Made by a program: the position numbers and the translations under genes
Shown here: piece after piece, positions 8,501 through 20,405 of the stretch
How the letters are laid out: each line of letters begins with the position of its first letter
Position numbering within the stretch: the stretch's first letter is position 1
Notes under the pieces: model-generated
Told to the model about the DNA's origin: nothing
Seen by the model: only the letters and a program-made list of their open reading frames with translations
The model's database searches: none
DNA from: Mesostigma viride
Lineage: Eukaryota > Streptophyta > Mesostigmatophyceae > Mesostigmatales > Mesostigmataceae
Length of the DNA stretch: 64,000 bases
Direction of reading: 5' to 3'
NCBI GenBank assembly: GCA_009746045.1
Contig: RPFO01000344.1
Location: 31,018-95,017, forward strand

Positions 8501-11500
8501 CATAATAGACCTTATGCTAGCAGCGGCGATCTTGTAGCATAAGAATCAGCATAATTTGTTGCAAACAATGCTAGGAGGACAAATTCTTTTATTATCAAAA
8601 TAGTATGCCATATTAATGATGACAAATATTCACTGCATTTGCTGACCACCCCGCATTTGCTATAGCTGGGCCCATGTATGTAATGGCCTCCCATTTCCCA
8701 TCGGACCATGCTGAATTTCTCATCCAATGAATCTGCTACGTTGGAAACATGGCTGTGTTTTTTGGCATTCTACACGAGCCAATCGACCCGGCAACCCATG
8801 GCAGTTTTCCGTAATGCGACTACGAGTCCTTGCTCCAGGTGCGTTGGCGCTTCGCCGGTGTGCCGCTTTTCTGCTCCACAAACATATACGAAAATCCGGG
8901 AAATGCAAGGGATGAAAATCAAGTTCATACATTAGAAAGCAAGCAGCAGCAGCAGCCGTAACTTTAAAAATCAAGAGATGTTCCAATGATACGTTATGGA
9001 TGTGTGACATGGCTGTGAACAGCCTACGCACAAATTCATGATATGCATGCAAAATACACGGCATGGGCAAACATATCTTGAGCTCCTTACTCGTCAATGA
9101 TTCCCATTTTGTTGGCGTCCAGAGCTTCTGCACCACAAAAACTCTGGAGATAATCGAGTAAAGACATAACCTGTGTACTATAATGGGTTACCAAGTCTGA
9201 TCTGACTAAAGATGAGACTGCTGACAGGCAGAAACTATTGAAAGGGGTACCCAAGTGAAAGCCTAGCACCACTATTATCGACATGACCGATGCATTGAAA
9301 AAGGGAAAACACGTTAATACACTGTGAAGCTCCAGGGTAACTAGACTAAGTGTTCTAATGAAGGGCTGATTCTGGCAGGAACGGCATTAAAGTACACGCA
9401 GAACCTAGAATCCAGGTATGGCGGCTAACCTTCATCTTACTATAAAGAAACTATGCTCAGAGAACCACGAAGAAAACGATGGTAATAACGATCAGAAGGT
9501 AATTAAAGTTTCAGCCGATGGGATATAAAATTGCAAAAAGCCAGGTTTTGGTTGTCGACAGCAAAGACTGGCGCCATGGGGAAAATGCCACGCACATCTT
9601 GCTAAATGTAAGAGGAGCATCGCAAAAAGTCATGTAAAGGGAGTTAGAAAGAGCATGCATTCTAGCAAGGCCACAGACAGAAGGCGGACGACAACAGTAT
9701 CGACTCTAGGAATGGGACGGTAGCAAGTACTCACCACAGGTCTTGAGCAAGAGCCAGTCTCTGCCATTCGCGCGTAGGCATCATGCCAGTCGGACGGCGT
9801 CAGTCACGCGCAATACACACGCAAAATTGAACAGCAAACGGCAACATAGATGCACAGATGCATAAGATGCCGAGCGCAAAAAGACCATGGTCATGAAAAC
9901 ATTCAAAGAACACACCGACGTTCATAGCTCTGAGAAAGATGGCCATGCAGCTTTACCCGCAACGAAATGGCCTACGCATGAGCACGGCCGGCATGCTAAC
10001 TATAAAGACGTCAAGCCATACGACGAACTTACGGACTTTTCCGGTATGGACCGAGTACAGCGGGGCTGTGCCGAACATCTCGAGTGCATCCCCTGGTTGC
10101 AGGCTTATTAACCGGCCACTGCCCTTTCTCTACTCACATGCGCCACCAAGCCCCATGGCATGGCGTTAAAATCTCCAGCAAAAATACTGGAATCTAGAAA
10201 ATCAGGTAGTAATTAAGCTCTCTAATAATTACCCGCGTTACTTCTTTCTAGTTATACGTGGGTTGAAAGTCACAACAGCAAGACATTTTGGATGGCAGAC
10301 CGCAGGCACCCCCGCACACTTATGCATCACCACATGCCCTACAGCGAGAAGAACACCGCCTGAACCTGATAAGCGGGTTACGATCACAAAAGAGGAAAGG
10401 AATCATTAGTTCAGATTGCAGTGACACTAGGCGCAGGGGCTGCATGTAATAACTTCGGCTCATAATGTGAACATCGGGAACGGGCCGATAAGGCTGCGTC
10501 TTCTCAACGCACATGCTATGCCGGGCGAGGAATGTGATGACGAGTACGGGCTGGCAAGTGGGGTTGTTCAGCAAGGCAAAACAAGTCTTCATGTTATTAT
10601 GCGCCACTTGAACAGGAACACAAATAAGGGTTTTGTGGGCGCAACGCCTCACCTAAGGCAGACATCCAAACGATGCCGTTGACCAACCACTAGGGAAGTC
10701 GCGAGAAGGGCCACCAGCACACCCTGCCTGCTGCTGTTCAAGCAGCAAATTAAATGCTGCCGGGACGGGCCGGCGCGGCCATGAAATCTGCGAATAATGA
10801 GCTCGTTGTTGCAGTGGATGTCAACAGCCGGCTCCCCCCCCCGCTTCGAGCACGAAAGGCGAACAGGAATTTGAAAGCAAGAGATGACGGTCACACATAG
10901 CAAACCTACCCGCCCCTGCGCAGCTTTCAAGATTTATTCCAGGCCTAGGAACTGATCTTAATTACAACATATTTCGCCTTTTCGTCGTGCCGATTCAGAT
11001 GCAGTTGCACACACCGGTAAACCAGTCATCTAATTACAAGAAGCGTGAAGAGGAATAAATGTAGAGGGTGCCACGAACTTGAGTGCCAGCGAGCTCGAGT
11101 CTGGCGAGTAGCATCACAATTCAACGATGTCCTCCATGGTCGTGACTCGTACGTGTCAGACTCGTCGCTCCAACTTGTGAAATTTGTGATCTAGGTAAAA
11201 CCTGTCACAGGTGTTTTTAATTTACGCGCCAAAGCTCGCGCCAAACATGCGCGTAGGGCCGTAGTGTAGGCTGGCGCGCAATGCTCCTCGTCGGCGCAGC
11301 GCTTTGGGTGAAACTGCAAGTGCGGTAGTGCGCCGGACCTCCGCACTCGCCCCCGCACAAGAGTTTTCTTCATCCTGGCCCGAATATGCTGGCTTCCCGC
11401 CAAGTCAGGATAGTATCTCACAGCTTTTTACTGTAACTTGCGCGCATGGACAAGTCATCTTAGGGGGCACTTTGTTGCGGCGTCGCGCCCGCTGTGGCCC

Positions 11501-11751
11501 CCCCTGCCACTTTCTCACCGGGCGTGACAGCAGCATCAAGTGCTCACATCCGGCTCTCATCAGTACGTAGTCAGTACGCCGGACAAGCGCCTGACGCCAT
11601 AATTCTTTAGCATGCTTGACCGCGGTTAGGTGATGTGACCCTCAGTAATTTTATTTTGATCGGCCGCCAAATTCACGGATTTCCAAACAAAGCGCCGTGT
11701 CGCTACCTAAACGCAGCAATGTCTGGCATGGATTAGGGTCACGCGGGGTTA
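8501..11751. other. Long stretch with no supported gene
   Basis: Only short frames without recognisable motifs occur here, and base composition is ordinary. I see no RNA gene, TIR pair or LTR. A short poly-C run lies near 10835. It may contain the promoter of the sialyltransferase-like gene that starts at 11752, and possibly decayed repeats. Confidence 0.5.
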
Positions 11752-13614
11752 ATGAGGCCGATTCCGTGTTTTATCCTTGCCACCGCAGTGCTGCTGGTGG
11801 GCGAATTTGCTGTATGTTTGGGCGTAGATGCAAATTCTGGCGAATGTGATGCCACGATAGCGGCTGCCCTGGGCAGTTTCCGGACGTTAAAGGCAGATGA
11901 CGATGGAATGGTACGCTTTCAAAAAAGCGTGGAATGCGCGAGTGAAGCAAGCTTGTTCAGCATCAAGCACCAGGCCTTTGACACTTGGGCAGAAGAGGCG
12001 GGCAATCCAGCGTTGGACTCCGTCAGGGCACACGCAATTCGGTTGATATCTGATCTTATTCATAGTGAGACACGGCCGGTCTGCCCGTGCCCAGGCGATG
12101 GAAGTGGGAATAGCGATCCTGCCACTGCCGCCCCCGTTGCGAGCACTGATCACATGGACGCTGCGCAATCTGGCATGGTTGACGCCACTCCTTTCATGGA
12201 CCAGGCCCAAGCGGGAGCTGGTGAGGTTCAGAGATCCCTCCAGGGAGACGCGGCCACGGATAGTCAATCACTGGTACAGGACCAGGGAATCGCGCCGTTA
12301 GCCGCCTTGCCGCTGGAAAGCCCGGTTTGGGCGCCCGAGAAGAGGAGAGCCCTGGGCGAACAGAAACGGCGGCTCCCGATCATGAAGCTGATGCCCGAAG
12401 GGGCTCACCGATGGGACCTTGAGCTGGCAGGCCAGGAACTGTCGCTGGTCCACGAGCCGCCGGGGGGCGGGTTTCTCTTCAAGATACCCTGCGGCTTGTT
12501 TGGTGCATCGCTTGCGGACGGCCCAGGCGGCGAGCCGAGGGCCGCCATCCACCTCAACCACATGCGCAAGGACGGGATCGAGCTGTCGTCCATCGCTGGG
12601 CTCGCAGTGGGCCGCAAGTGGGCGCTCGATTTGGGCATCCAGTACGACAACGAGGTGCTGCGCAGCCACGACGCAACTCTCCTGCGCGGGTTTGCCTCCT
12701 GGATGACGTCCGGCGACTACGAGATTCGTCTCGTGCGGCTGCAGATATCGATCTACGCGGACGGCGCGGACCACTTGACGGGGCTGTACCTTCCCGACTC
12801 GCCTGACTGGCAGCACCTGACGATGGCCATGTTTGACGCGGACATGGTCTGGTACGTGAATGACACCAAGCTGGGGGCGGTGCGCGCGCAGAGCCTGATC
12901 CGCGGCCAGCAGCAGGCTCACAGCGAGCGCATCTCGGTGATCTACAACGTGGGGGGGTCGACCACGAGCCACGACGGCGGGAGCAAAGGCGCGTGGCTGG
13001 GCTCCATGTGGGGCATCAGCATCGTTACGGACGTGGACCGGACACCAGAGCAGGCGCTGGAAAGGAAGCGGAAGGCGGACATGGTGGGCGACGCGGCGAT
13101 TCACGACATCTTGTCCACCACACGCTGGGCGTCGGCGTTTGCGCGGCGCCAGGTTGTCATGGTGGGCAACAGCGCCAAGCTCACGCAGGGGGGGGAGCTT
13201 GTCGGGAGCATGATCGACCAGTTTGACGAGGTGATCCGCTTCAACGCCAACCCAACAGACGGTTTCGAGGACGCGGTGGGCAGCAAGCGGACGATCGAGG
13301 TGATCAATGACCTGTACGACTTCTGCGGGTGCAACCACGGGGAGTGCTGCTCGCGGCCCAAGCGGATCCAGTTCTGGCGCATGATGGCGCCGCCGGGCGC
13401 GCCGCAGACGCACGTCATCCTCTTCAACAACGCCATCGCGGGAGAGGAGTGGTTCCGCTCCGGTTCCTCAGATCACACTCTGAAGGTGGGTGCCAGGGGG
13501 CATTGCTGCGGGAACACGCACACAGCACGGTATAGCCTGTCTGGTATTCGTTCCTGCCCGTTTGTGTGTCTGGTCTCCGGGGCTCGGCAACGTGCACTAA
13601 ACCTCGTACACACA

Positions 13615-13670
<56 letters not shown>

Positions 13671-14522
13671 GTCTGTCTCTCTCTGTCTCTCTCTGTCTCT
13701 CTCTCACTCCTGTCTCTCTCCGTCTCTCTCTTTCTCTCTCTCTCTCTCTCCCTCTCTCTCTGTCTGTCTCTCTCTCTCTCTCTCTGTGTCTCTCTCATCT
13801 CCATCGCTGGTCCACACCGCGCGTGGGTGCACGAACGTGCGCTACACCTTGTACATTGTATGCAAGGCAATGCAAGGCCAGGAATGGATCTCTCTCTAGT
13901 CACTACAGCTGGTCTAGACCGCGCGTGCAGCCGGTGAGTGCTTGTGGGTCGGTGGCATGGCGCTGCGTAGGGTGTGGTTGGTTGTGATGATACTAGTTAT
14001 GGCTTTGTGAACCTATCACACATTCGTATTCCACTTGTCAGGCGTGCCAGCTGTCCGGCGCTGGGCCCATGGTGCGCGTCAGTGTGGCCGCTTCGGTTTG
14101 GGAATCCTGCGCGTAGCATTGTATATCTTGTCCAGTCACTTCAGCTGCTCTATATGTTTATGGCATTTTTGTGGTGCCTCGGTTTCGCCCTATTCTTCAT
14201 GCTGGCATCCCTCGCACTGCAGGTGACCATCGCCCCGGTCCCAGAAGCGTGCGGTCCGCCGCTCAACCTGTGGGCGGAGCAGCACGGTGTGTTGACGCGT
14301 TTCCCCCACTGGTCCAAGTGTCGGTCCGGCATGCGCATGCTTGTGCTGTTGCTGCTGCACGGTGTCAGGCCGACGCTGGCTGGGTTCGACACCTCGGAGA
14401 AGACGTACGCCCACTACACGGGCCGGCAGACGGGCGTGAAGAGTGATACGAAGAACGCGTACTACTTGGAGCAACAGCTTATATCGGAGCTGTTTAGGCT
14501 GGGTCTGATTAATTCACTATGA
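11752..14522 (+). CDS. GT29 sialyltransferase-like protein, two exons, with ConA/LamG-like domain
   Basis: Exon 1 is 11752-13485 and exon 2 is 14223-14522. The donor is AAG|GTGGGT and the acceptor TGCAG|GTG after a pyrimidine-rich tract; both are phase 0, giving about 677 residues. The start MRPIPCFILATAVLLVGEF is a signal peptide or type II anchor. Residues about 210-420 look like a LamG/concanavalin fold (WQHLTMAMFDADMVWYVND). Near residue 464 comes the sialyl motif L: VVMVGNSAKL, then DEVIRFNANPTDGFEDAVGS. Exon 2 carries SGMRMLVLLLLHGVRPTLAG, HYTG and SDTKNAYYLEQQLISEL, fitting motifs S and VS. Such enzymes move sialic acid from CMP-sialic acid in the Golgi; the real donor here is unknown, since algae often lack sialic acid. 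A CT microsatellite sits in the intron. Confidence 0.75.
13617..13800. repeat. CT/CTGT microsatellite in the intron
   Basis: A near-perfect (CT)n tract starts at about 13617 and passes into CTCTCTGT and CTGTCTGT variants up to about 13800. It lies in the intron of the sialyltransferase-like gene. Long Ser-Leu frames over it are translations of the repeat. Confidence 0.95.
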
Positions 14523-14539
14523 CGGTTTTCTGCAATTAA

Positions 14540-17154
14540 GGGGACGTGGCGCGCCGAATATTTTCCGCGCCAAAAAATTCGCGGTACCAGCCGTACCGTG
14601 AAAAGTGGGTGCACGGTGCACGCACCCCTTGCGGAAGTGGCCATGGCGACTGCGTTTAGGCGAAACTAGCAATGTAGGGCTAGAGAAATGCAAAAAGCTG
14701 CTCGAATGTTGAAGACGATGATTTAATGATTTTGGATTGTGGCGGCAAGTAGCTGGTTTACAATATCGCTGCTTTCTTTTACTGCCATCGGCATGGGGGG
14801 TTAACTGCATTTTTGGTCGCGCGGAATAAAATAGAATTCGTGATAGCGGCAGTAAATTGGCAGTTTTGGGGGGCTTTTTGACCGTGAAGGATGCATTAAT
14901 ATCGGTAGCATTGAATTCCAAACCGAACTGGTGCTTTTTGCTACATTTTCGGCCATTCTCGGTAAGTAATTCTTCAGGCCTGCGCAGTGCATGTCGGAAC
15001 CTTCCACGGAAGAACGGCCGTTGTTGCGCGCCTGAGCGAGGGATCTGCGAGGGCAATGTATAGATTTGTCGCGAATGTTATGTGCTATCAGTTCTTTCTT
15101 CTATGAGCTCATCGTTCGAAGGTTTTTGCGTTCTTTTTGGGCAGTTTCCGCCAGCTAGCTCGCCGTTGCTTGCCGAATACCTGGCAGCTTTAGTTTGTTT
15201 TTGGTTGATGTCGTGGTCAGGGCCGCTTCAGTCGAAGCCTACAGCTTCTCGGGAAGGTTCAAGGGGAGGGTCCCATAGAAATATATCAAAACTTACCCCC
15301 CCTAATAACTACAGAAATGCAACTGACAACCACTGAATGATGTTTGGGGACCATAAACATGATGTTTGGGCATGCATACCACCACTTGTTGGGGGTACTA
15401 CCCCCAGCCATACACCGGCTATGAGCTAAAAATAGAAAAAAAAGCTGTCCGGGGCACATCTTGCCCAGAACAGTGGGAGAACCAGTTGCATGAAAAAAGC
15501 ACACCCCATATAAAAATGTCATGGGACATTGTTTCTACCTAATTGGATCAACAAAATCAGCACATCCCTTTGAGTTATTAATTTTTGGGCAAAAAATACG
15601 CTTTTTTAGGCGGGGCGTCCCCATACACACTCATAACACATCAAGTAGGCCTGAAAAGCACAAGTCAAATTCTGTCATGACCATAGAAGGCACTGTCAAA
15701 GTTTGGTGGCATTCTGAGCTCAGCTGTAGCAGTTATTAATTTTGGCAGTTGGCCACCTGTGCAGACGCTAAGGAAGGCATTAGTGAGTCTTAAGGCACAC
15801 TAACACTTCCTATGCCATCCAAAAGGCTCCTGACCATGCCCAATTCGACCACAATGTACAAGGAGGTGGCCGGGCACGTCATGTGCCCTTGCCTTACCTC
15901 GACACGGGCAACCTGTTGCGTGTGTGCACAACAATGAGGCAGGTAGCTCTACATGCCTAGCCAACACTTCTAACGCATATTCCAGGTTTATGGTGTGGGC
16001 ATCATCCCAAAACCAAGCTCAAACACACCCTAGAAAGCCATATCCACTAATTGCCCAACAAGGGTAACAACAGACAGTCCACAGAGAAAGCAGAATTATC
16101 ATACATGCTGCTTGCCAAGGCTTCTTACCATGGTTACCTTGCCTTGCTAGCATATGAATTAGGGCTCTCCCATTTTAGTGGGAGAAAGGCCAACAAGACA
16201 ACGATAACCCCTACCTACGTGCAGTTCCACCCATGCAGTATGCCCCTCAGAAAAACCACTGCCACCTTTCTTTCCAGCGCAATTGTTTGCCAAGAAACAA
16301 ACTCAAGCTTGTGAGCCTCTAACCACAATGAAGCCTCTGCTAAGAAAGGCCGCGTCAATATTCACACAAAACTGAGTGCTGTTAGCAATCTCCTTCCAAG
16401 AAACCACTCAGCAAATCCCTGACAACTTGACGATATGCCACGGTCACGCTTTGACACATCCCAGCCATGCAACGTACATAAAACCACTGAAAGGTGCCAG
16501 GAATATGGCGATGCGCAGCACGGAATGGCATTATACCTGGCGCTAACTGCACGGAAAGAAGCCGAAAACTTGCGTTGATAACCCATAAAGGAAGCGAAAC
16601 ATTCATAGGGTCACGTTGATCACACGATCGTACCATTACCGGAATTGTCATTTGCCCAGCGGCGCAAGAAAGAACAACCTTCCATGGAATAATAAGACGC
16701 GCATCCCGCGAGCCTGGAGAGTGTCTTACCGATCATGACGGAAATCTTGCCGAAACCCAGCAAATTTTTTAAAGCTTTACCAATAACGATTTAAACGCAT
16801 CCTTGACGCTAGGTAAAGCCCATAAAACCTGACAATCACCGCCGCCAGCATGCATTTTAATTTATTCCTCTCGACGAAAACATCAGATTGGACCCCCGTG
16901 GCGATGGTCATCAATAAAATCATCGACACTGCAAAAAACGCGAACTCCGCTACGAAGTAGTATCATTTACTCATCGTCTTTAAGATTCGCTCAGTTTCTC
17001 TGCATTCCGCGAGCTATCTTTTTCTACTCTGCCTGAAAGCACGTCGCCATGGCCAGCTCCGGTAGGGGTGCGCGCCCCGTGCACCACTTTTTCACGGTAC
17101 GGACGGGTACCGCGAATTTTTCGGCGCCAAAATATTCGCGCCGGGACCGTCCCC
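14540..17154. mobile_element. Non-autonomous DNA element with long TIRs and TTAA target sites
   Basis: TTAA at 14536-14539 and at 17155-17158 flank the element. The left end GGGGACGTGGCGCGCCG and the right end, read inverted, GGGGACGGTCCCGGCGCG begin inverted repeats that match over roughly 110-120 bases (14540-14655 and 17040-17154), sharing blocks such as AAAATTCGCGGTACC and GGCCATGGCGAC. The 2.6-kb interior has no frame with transposase motifs, so it is non-autonomous. TTAA duplication is the hallmark of piggyBac-type transposition, but the GGGGAC terminus is not the canonical CCC start, so the superfamily is inference. Confidence 0.75.
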
Positions 17155-17158
17155 TTAA

Positions 17159-18077
17159 GGCATTTCATAAAACGTGTTATGGCAAGGATGGTGTGCGTAT
17201 GGACGCTTCAAGTTGTGTGAGAGTGACACACCCTCTCTTCGCAGCGGCATCACAGCGCTCATGCGCTGTAGGGCCGCCTGCAATAGTTTCTTTCCATTTT
17301 ATCGTGCAGGGGAGGAAGTGTTTTATTGACGATCATGTTGGAGATATTGCATTTGTGTGACTGCATGTAGATAGCTGCCACCATTGGTTTATTTGAGCTT
17401 TCCCTTGATATGATGATGTGAAAAGACGGCGATGTGCTGAGCCAACCATGGTTGACATGGTTGACTGCATGCAAGCTTTGTATGCCATGATCTCCTCGGT
17501 TCCTTGCCCTCCATAGTTCCAGTTTGTTGACCATCTCATGCAGGTAGGGCAGTGAAGGAGTTGTTGCTGTGTTGATTAGCTTGGTTGGCATAAACCTTAC
17601 ACTCTAACCTGGGAGAAACATAGATAATGCTGGTTAGGCATTTTAGTGCCATCATCATTATTGCTATTCACATATATATGTCTGGCCATGCTCGAGGGAG
17701 GGTGAAGGTGTATGAGGTGTGTGGCCACCCCTTTGTACTTCATAACATATTCAGCATGTATTTGATGCATGTTGGATGGCATGTAAAGTGTAATTGTGTT
17801 TACTTGGTTACTGAGTGGTCCTTAGCGCCTGTCAGGTGGTCGTCTAGGGAACCCATCAGTGCGTGTCACAGTGACCCCAAACCTTGAGCATGTGTCGTCG
17901 TCAGTGTGCAAGAGTTATTTATATGTGCTTTTGGTCATAGATTTGCTGAGTTCTAATCATGAAGTTTACAAGGTAACCTTGGGTTGACTATTGTGTATGC
18001 TCTCTTGGCATGTATGCCTAACGATCGTGTTGCTATGCTTGGGCTGGCAAGGTTGGCCACGCCGAGGGCAGGTGAGG
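17159..18077. other. No supported gene
   Basis: Short frames only. The stretch between the TTAA element and the solo LTR has no recognisable motif on either strand. Confidence 0.5.
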
Positions 18078-19342
18078 TGTAACGAACCCATCCGGGTCGT
18101 GCGAAAGATCCTATGTTAGGGTAAGTTATTCCCGGTTTCTTGTTGGCTAACCACGACCACTCTCTGGGAGTGGAATTTATTGGAACAGGTGTGGCTTTAG
18201 GCCTGTCACGACTCACGATGATTAATATTGCATTAATCTACACAACCTACATTTAGGATAGAGGTTCCAAATGCAGTTGGAATTATGCCCCAGGTTCAGA
18301 TAGGTGATAACACACTTTTCATTCCGAACCAAGAGGACGAGACTCTCGTCCTCGGACCAATTTCACCTAGGTCTGCCACCAAGCTGCATGGCAAGTGGCG
18401 CCGACATGGCGCCGACCTTCCAGAGAATTCCGAAGCATGCAGTCCCCACAAGATCCTCGGGTCGACATCGACCCTCGCCAGGCTACAGAATCCACGCATG
18501 AGTACAATATCTCAACCAGCTATAAAGTACGCAGCGCGGCGCGACTGCACCGGCCCCTAGAAGATCGCATACCTCAACCTAGGCCCAAAATAACTGGTCC
18601 GAATCACACAAACTATCGGATTTCTCTGAAAATAGTTTATTAAACAGAATGCGGGAAAGAAAGGGCCGCCACAACCTTGTGGCTGTACATGCAGAAAGGT
18701 TTGTTAGACGAATGGGGACGGCTTGTTGTTTACCGGGGAATCCTACTGGCAACTAGCTTTGCCTTTTGTAAGTCAGGCGCCGTTTGTTTGAACGGCCGGC
18801 CATGTGTGGAATGCTGACGTAAGTTCCGGACCATACGGACTTGGTGTGCTGCTTGGTTGGGTAGTGTGTTCAGGGTTGCATTCGAAGAGTACACATGGCC
18901 TGACAGCTCAGACGTGTGACAGATGAGCTGGCTGGCTGAATTATTAAATTGTCAGCGTTAGGATATTTCTGGTTTTGCCGTTTTCCATTTTAATTGACGT
19001 CGGTAGGCTTGATAAGCATATTCGGCGGGTTGTGACCCGTAATTGTTTCTTCCCACCCATCCCACCCTTGGGGGGCTCTTGCTCCTGCATGCGAGGGAGA
19101 CGAGATGACTACTTAAACCTGCCTTTGGCAGGGGCTCTACTCATTGTTTTCAATCAAATGCTGGTTTTCTTGGGAGCTCAATCAAGTGTCATAATCATAA
19201 TTCCATACAAAAGTCTTGACCAAGGGACAGTTCCCAAATCAAGTCCCGGAATGAGTCCCAAAGTCCTACGGACTATGACAACTAGCCAAAATACATAATT
19301 TATTCCATTGTTGCGCCCGTTCCAAGGGTCGGGCACGCAACA
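18078..19342. repeat. Solo LTR with 5-bp target duplication and internal insertion
   Basis: The stretch starts TGTAACGAACCC and ends GCACGCAACA, and is flanked on both sides by TGAGG (18073-18077 and 19343-19347), a perfect 5-bp target site duplication. Its two ends match the LTR at 37996-38674 read inverted, for instance the block around 18330 (AACCAAGAGGACGAGACTCT) and the one at 19190-19310. About 540 bases in the middle (roughly 18650-19190) are absent from the other LTR and look like a later insertion. There is no internal region, so it arose by LTR-LTR recombination. Confidence 0.8.
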
Positions 19343-19821
19343 TGAGGGCAGATGAGGTGCCTAGCTGTTTGCTTATGTTTTGTGATCGAGTAGGGCATGC
19401 TTTCAGGCTTTTTGGATAGAAAATTTCATGCCTAACTGGCCTTGTACAAAGAAAAACCTCCTTTAGCTTATGTTCGGGTTATAGCATATAAGTTGAGCTA
19501 GACTTGTCGGAATGACCTGGGACTTGGAAGACAGTTGTCCCCCTGTTAGACGGATTTTCGCTGCAGAAAAAAGTATTTTTTTGACGTGTTTATGAAAAGT
19601 TATTCCCAATGTCCGGTAAAAAAAGGGTCGTTTTGCAGGGAAATTAATAACTGTTCGAGGTTTTGCCCTTTCCATGATGTAAATAGCTCATGCAGCAAGC
19701 TACAAACTCAGGTAACTAAAAACGCTGCAGACAGTTTTGCAAATAAATGTGTGCATTAGCTGGGGCGTACCCAGCCCTAATTAGCGTCTTTTGCTATTTA
19801 TAGCGCATTATTGGCGTATAT
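19343..19821. other. No supported gene
   Basis: AT-rich stretch between the solo LTR and a LINE fragment. No motif or repeat was recognised. Confidence 0.5.
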
Positions 19822-20244
19822 ATATTCATTGAGAATGATAGATTACGGAGGTGAGATAGGCATGCAACATAATAATATAATTACTTACAGCAGAGTGAAA
19901 TCACTCAAACCAAAGCAAACGCCCAGCTATAAACCTCTATACAGAGCCATGTCAAATCTCTATACTACGATAAGACCAATGGAAACTCCTAACGGGAGGA
20001 ACCTAATAGCCCTGCTGCACCGCAAAATCAGCCCGCGTACGGCGGAGCATGATGTCAGCCATGGCCCGAGTCAGCGCCACCGACAAGCGGCGTATATATA
20101 TGGGCATATTTGCAGATCGCGTTTTCCGCGTTTTCCGCGGACCGGCACTAAACGCAAATGGTTTTCACCTTTGCGGCGTGCCGAATCAGTAGATATTCAT
20201 TGAGAATGATGGATTACGGAGGTGAGATAGGCATGCAACATAAG
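19822..20244 (-). mobile_element. LINE 3'-end fragment between 51-bp direct repeats
   Basis: About 19873-20092 is the 3' end of the LINE family seen complete in its last part at 28683-29443. On the minus strand it encodes the last residues of the endonuclease domain (RRTRADFAVQQGY, stop) and then the 3' UTR ending GTAAGTAATTATAT. A roughly 51-base sequence (ATTCATTGAGAATGAT, GATTACGGAGGTGAGATAGG, CATGCAACATAA) occurs at about 19822-19872 and again at 20190-20244 with one mismatch. The stretch 20093-20189 is unrelated to the LINE. The direct repeat may be a long target duplication or a local duplication. Confidence 0.6.
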
Positions 20245-20405
20245 GAAAAACCCGATAACTGGGAGAATAACCCTGAAGAAATTAATAGTAATCTGACACG
20301 GACATCCAAGGACCACGCCAGCTGCACAAGGTACAACTAACTATGAATCACAAAACTACACGCAGCAAGAGCGCTGCCGGCCCACCATGCAGGCCTGGAA
20401 GGGAT

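Noticed and set aside
8159..8503. Ser/Gln/Tyr-rich minus-strand frames
   Set aside because: Translation of the 10-base minisatellite.
12298..13413. Long minus-strand frame opposite the sialyltransferase exon
   Set aside because: It is the antisense of a GC-rich coding exon. The plus strand has clear GT29 motifs and splice sites.
13424..13937. Ser-Leu and Arg-Glu rich frames over the CT microsatellite
   Set aside because: They are translations of the simple repeat inside an intron.
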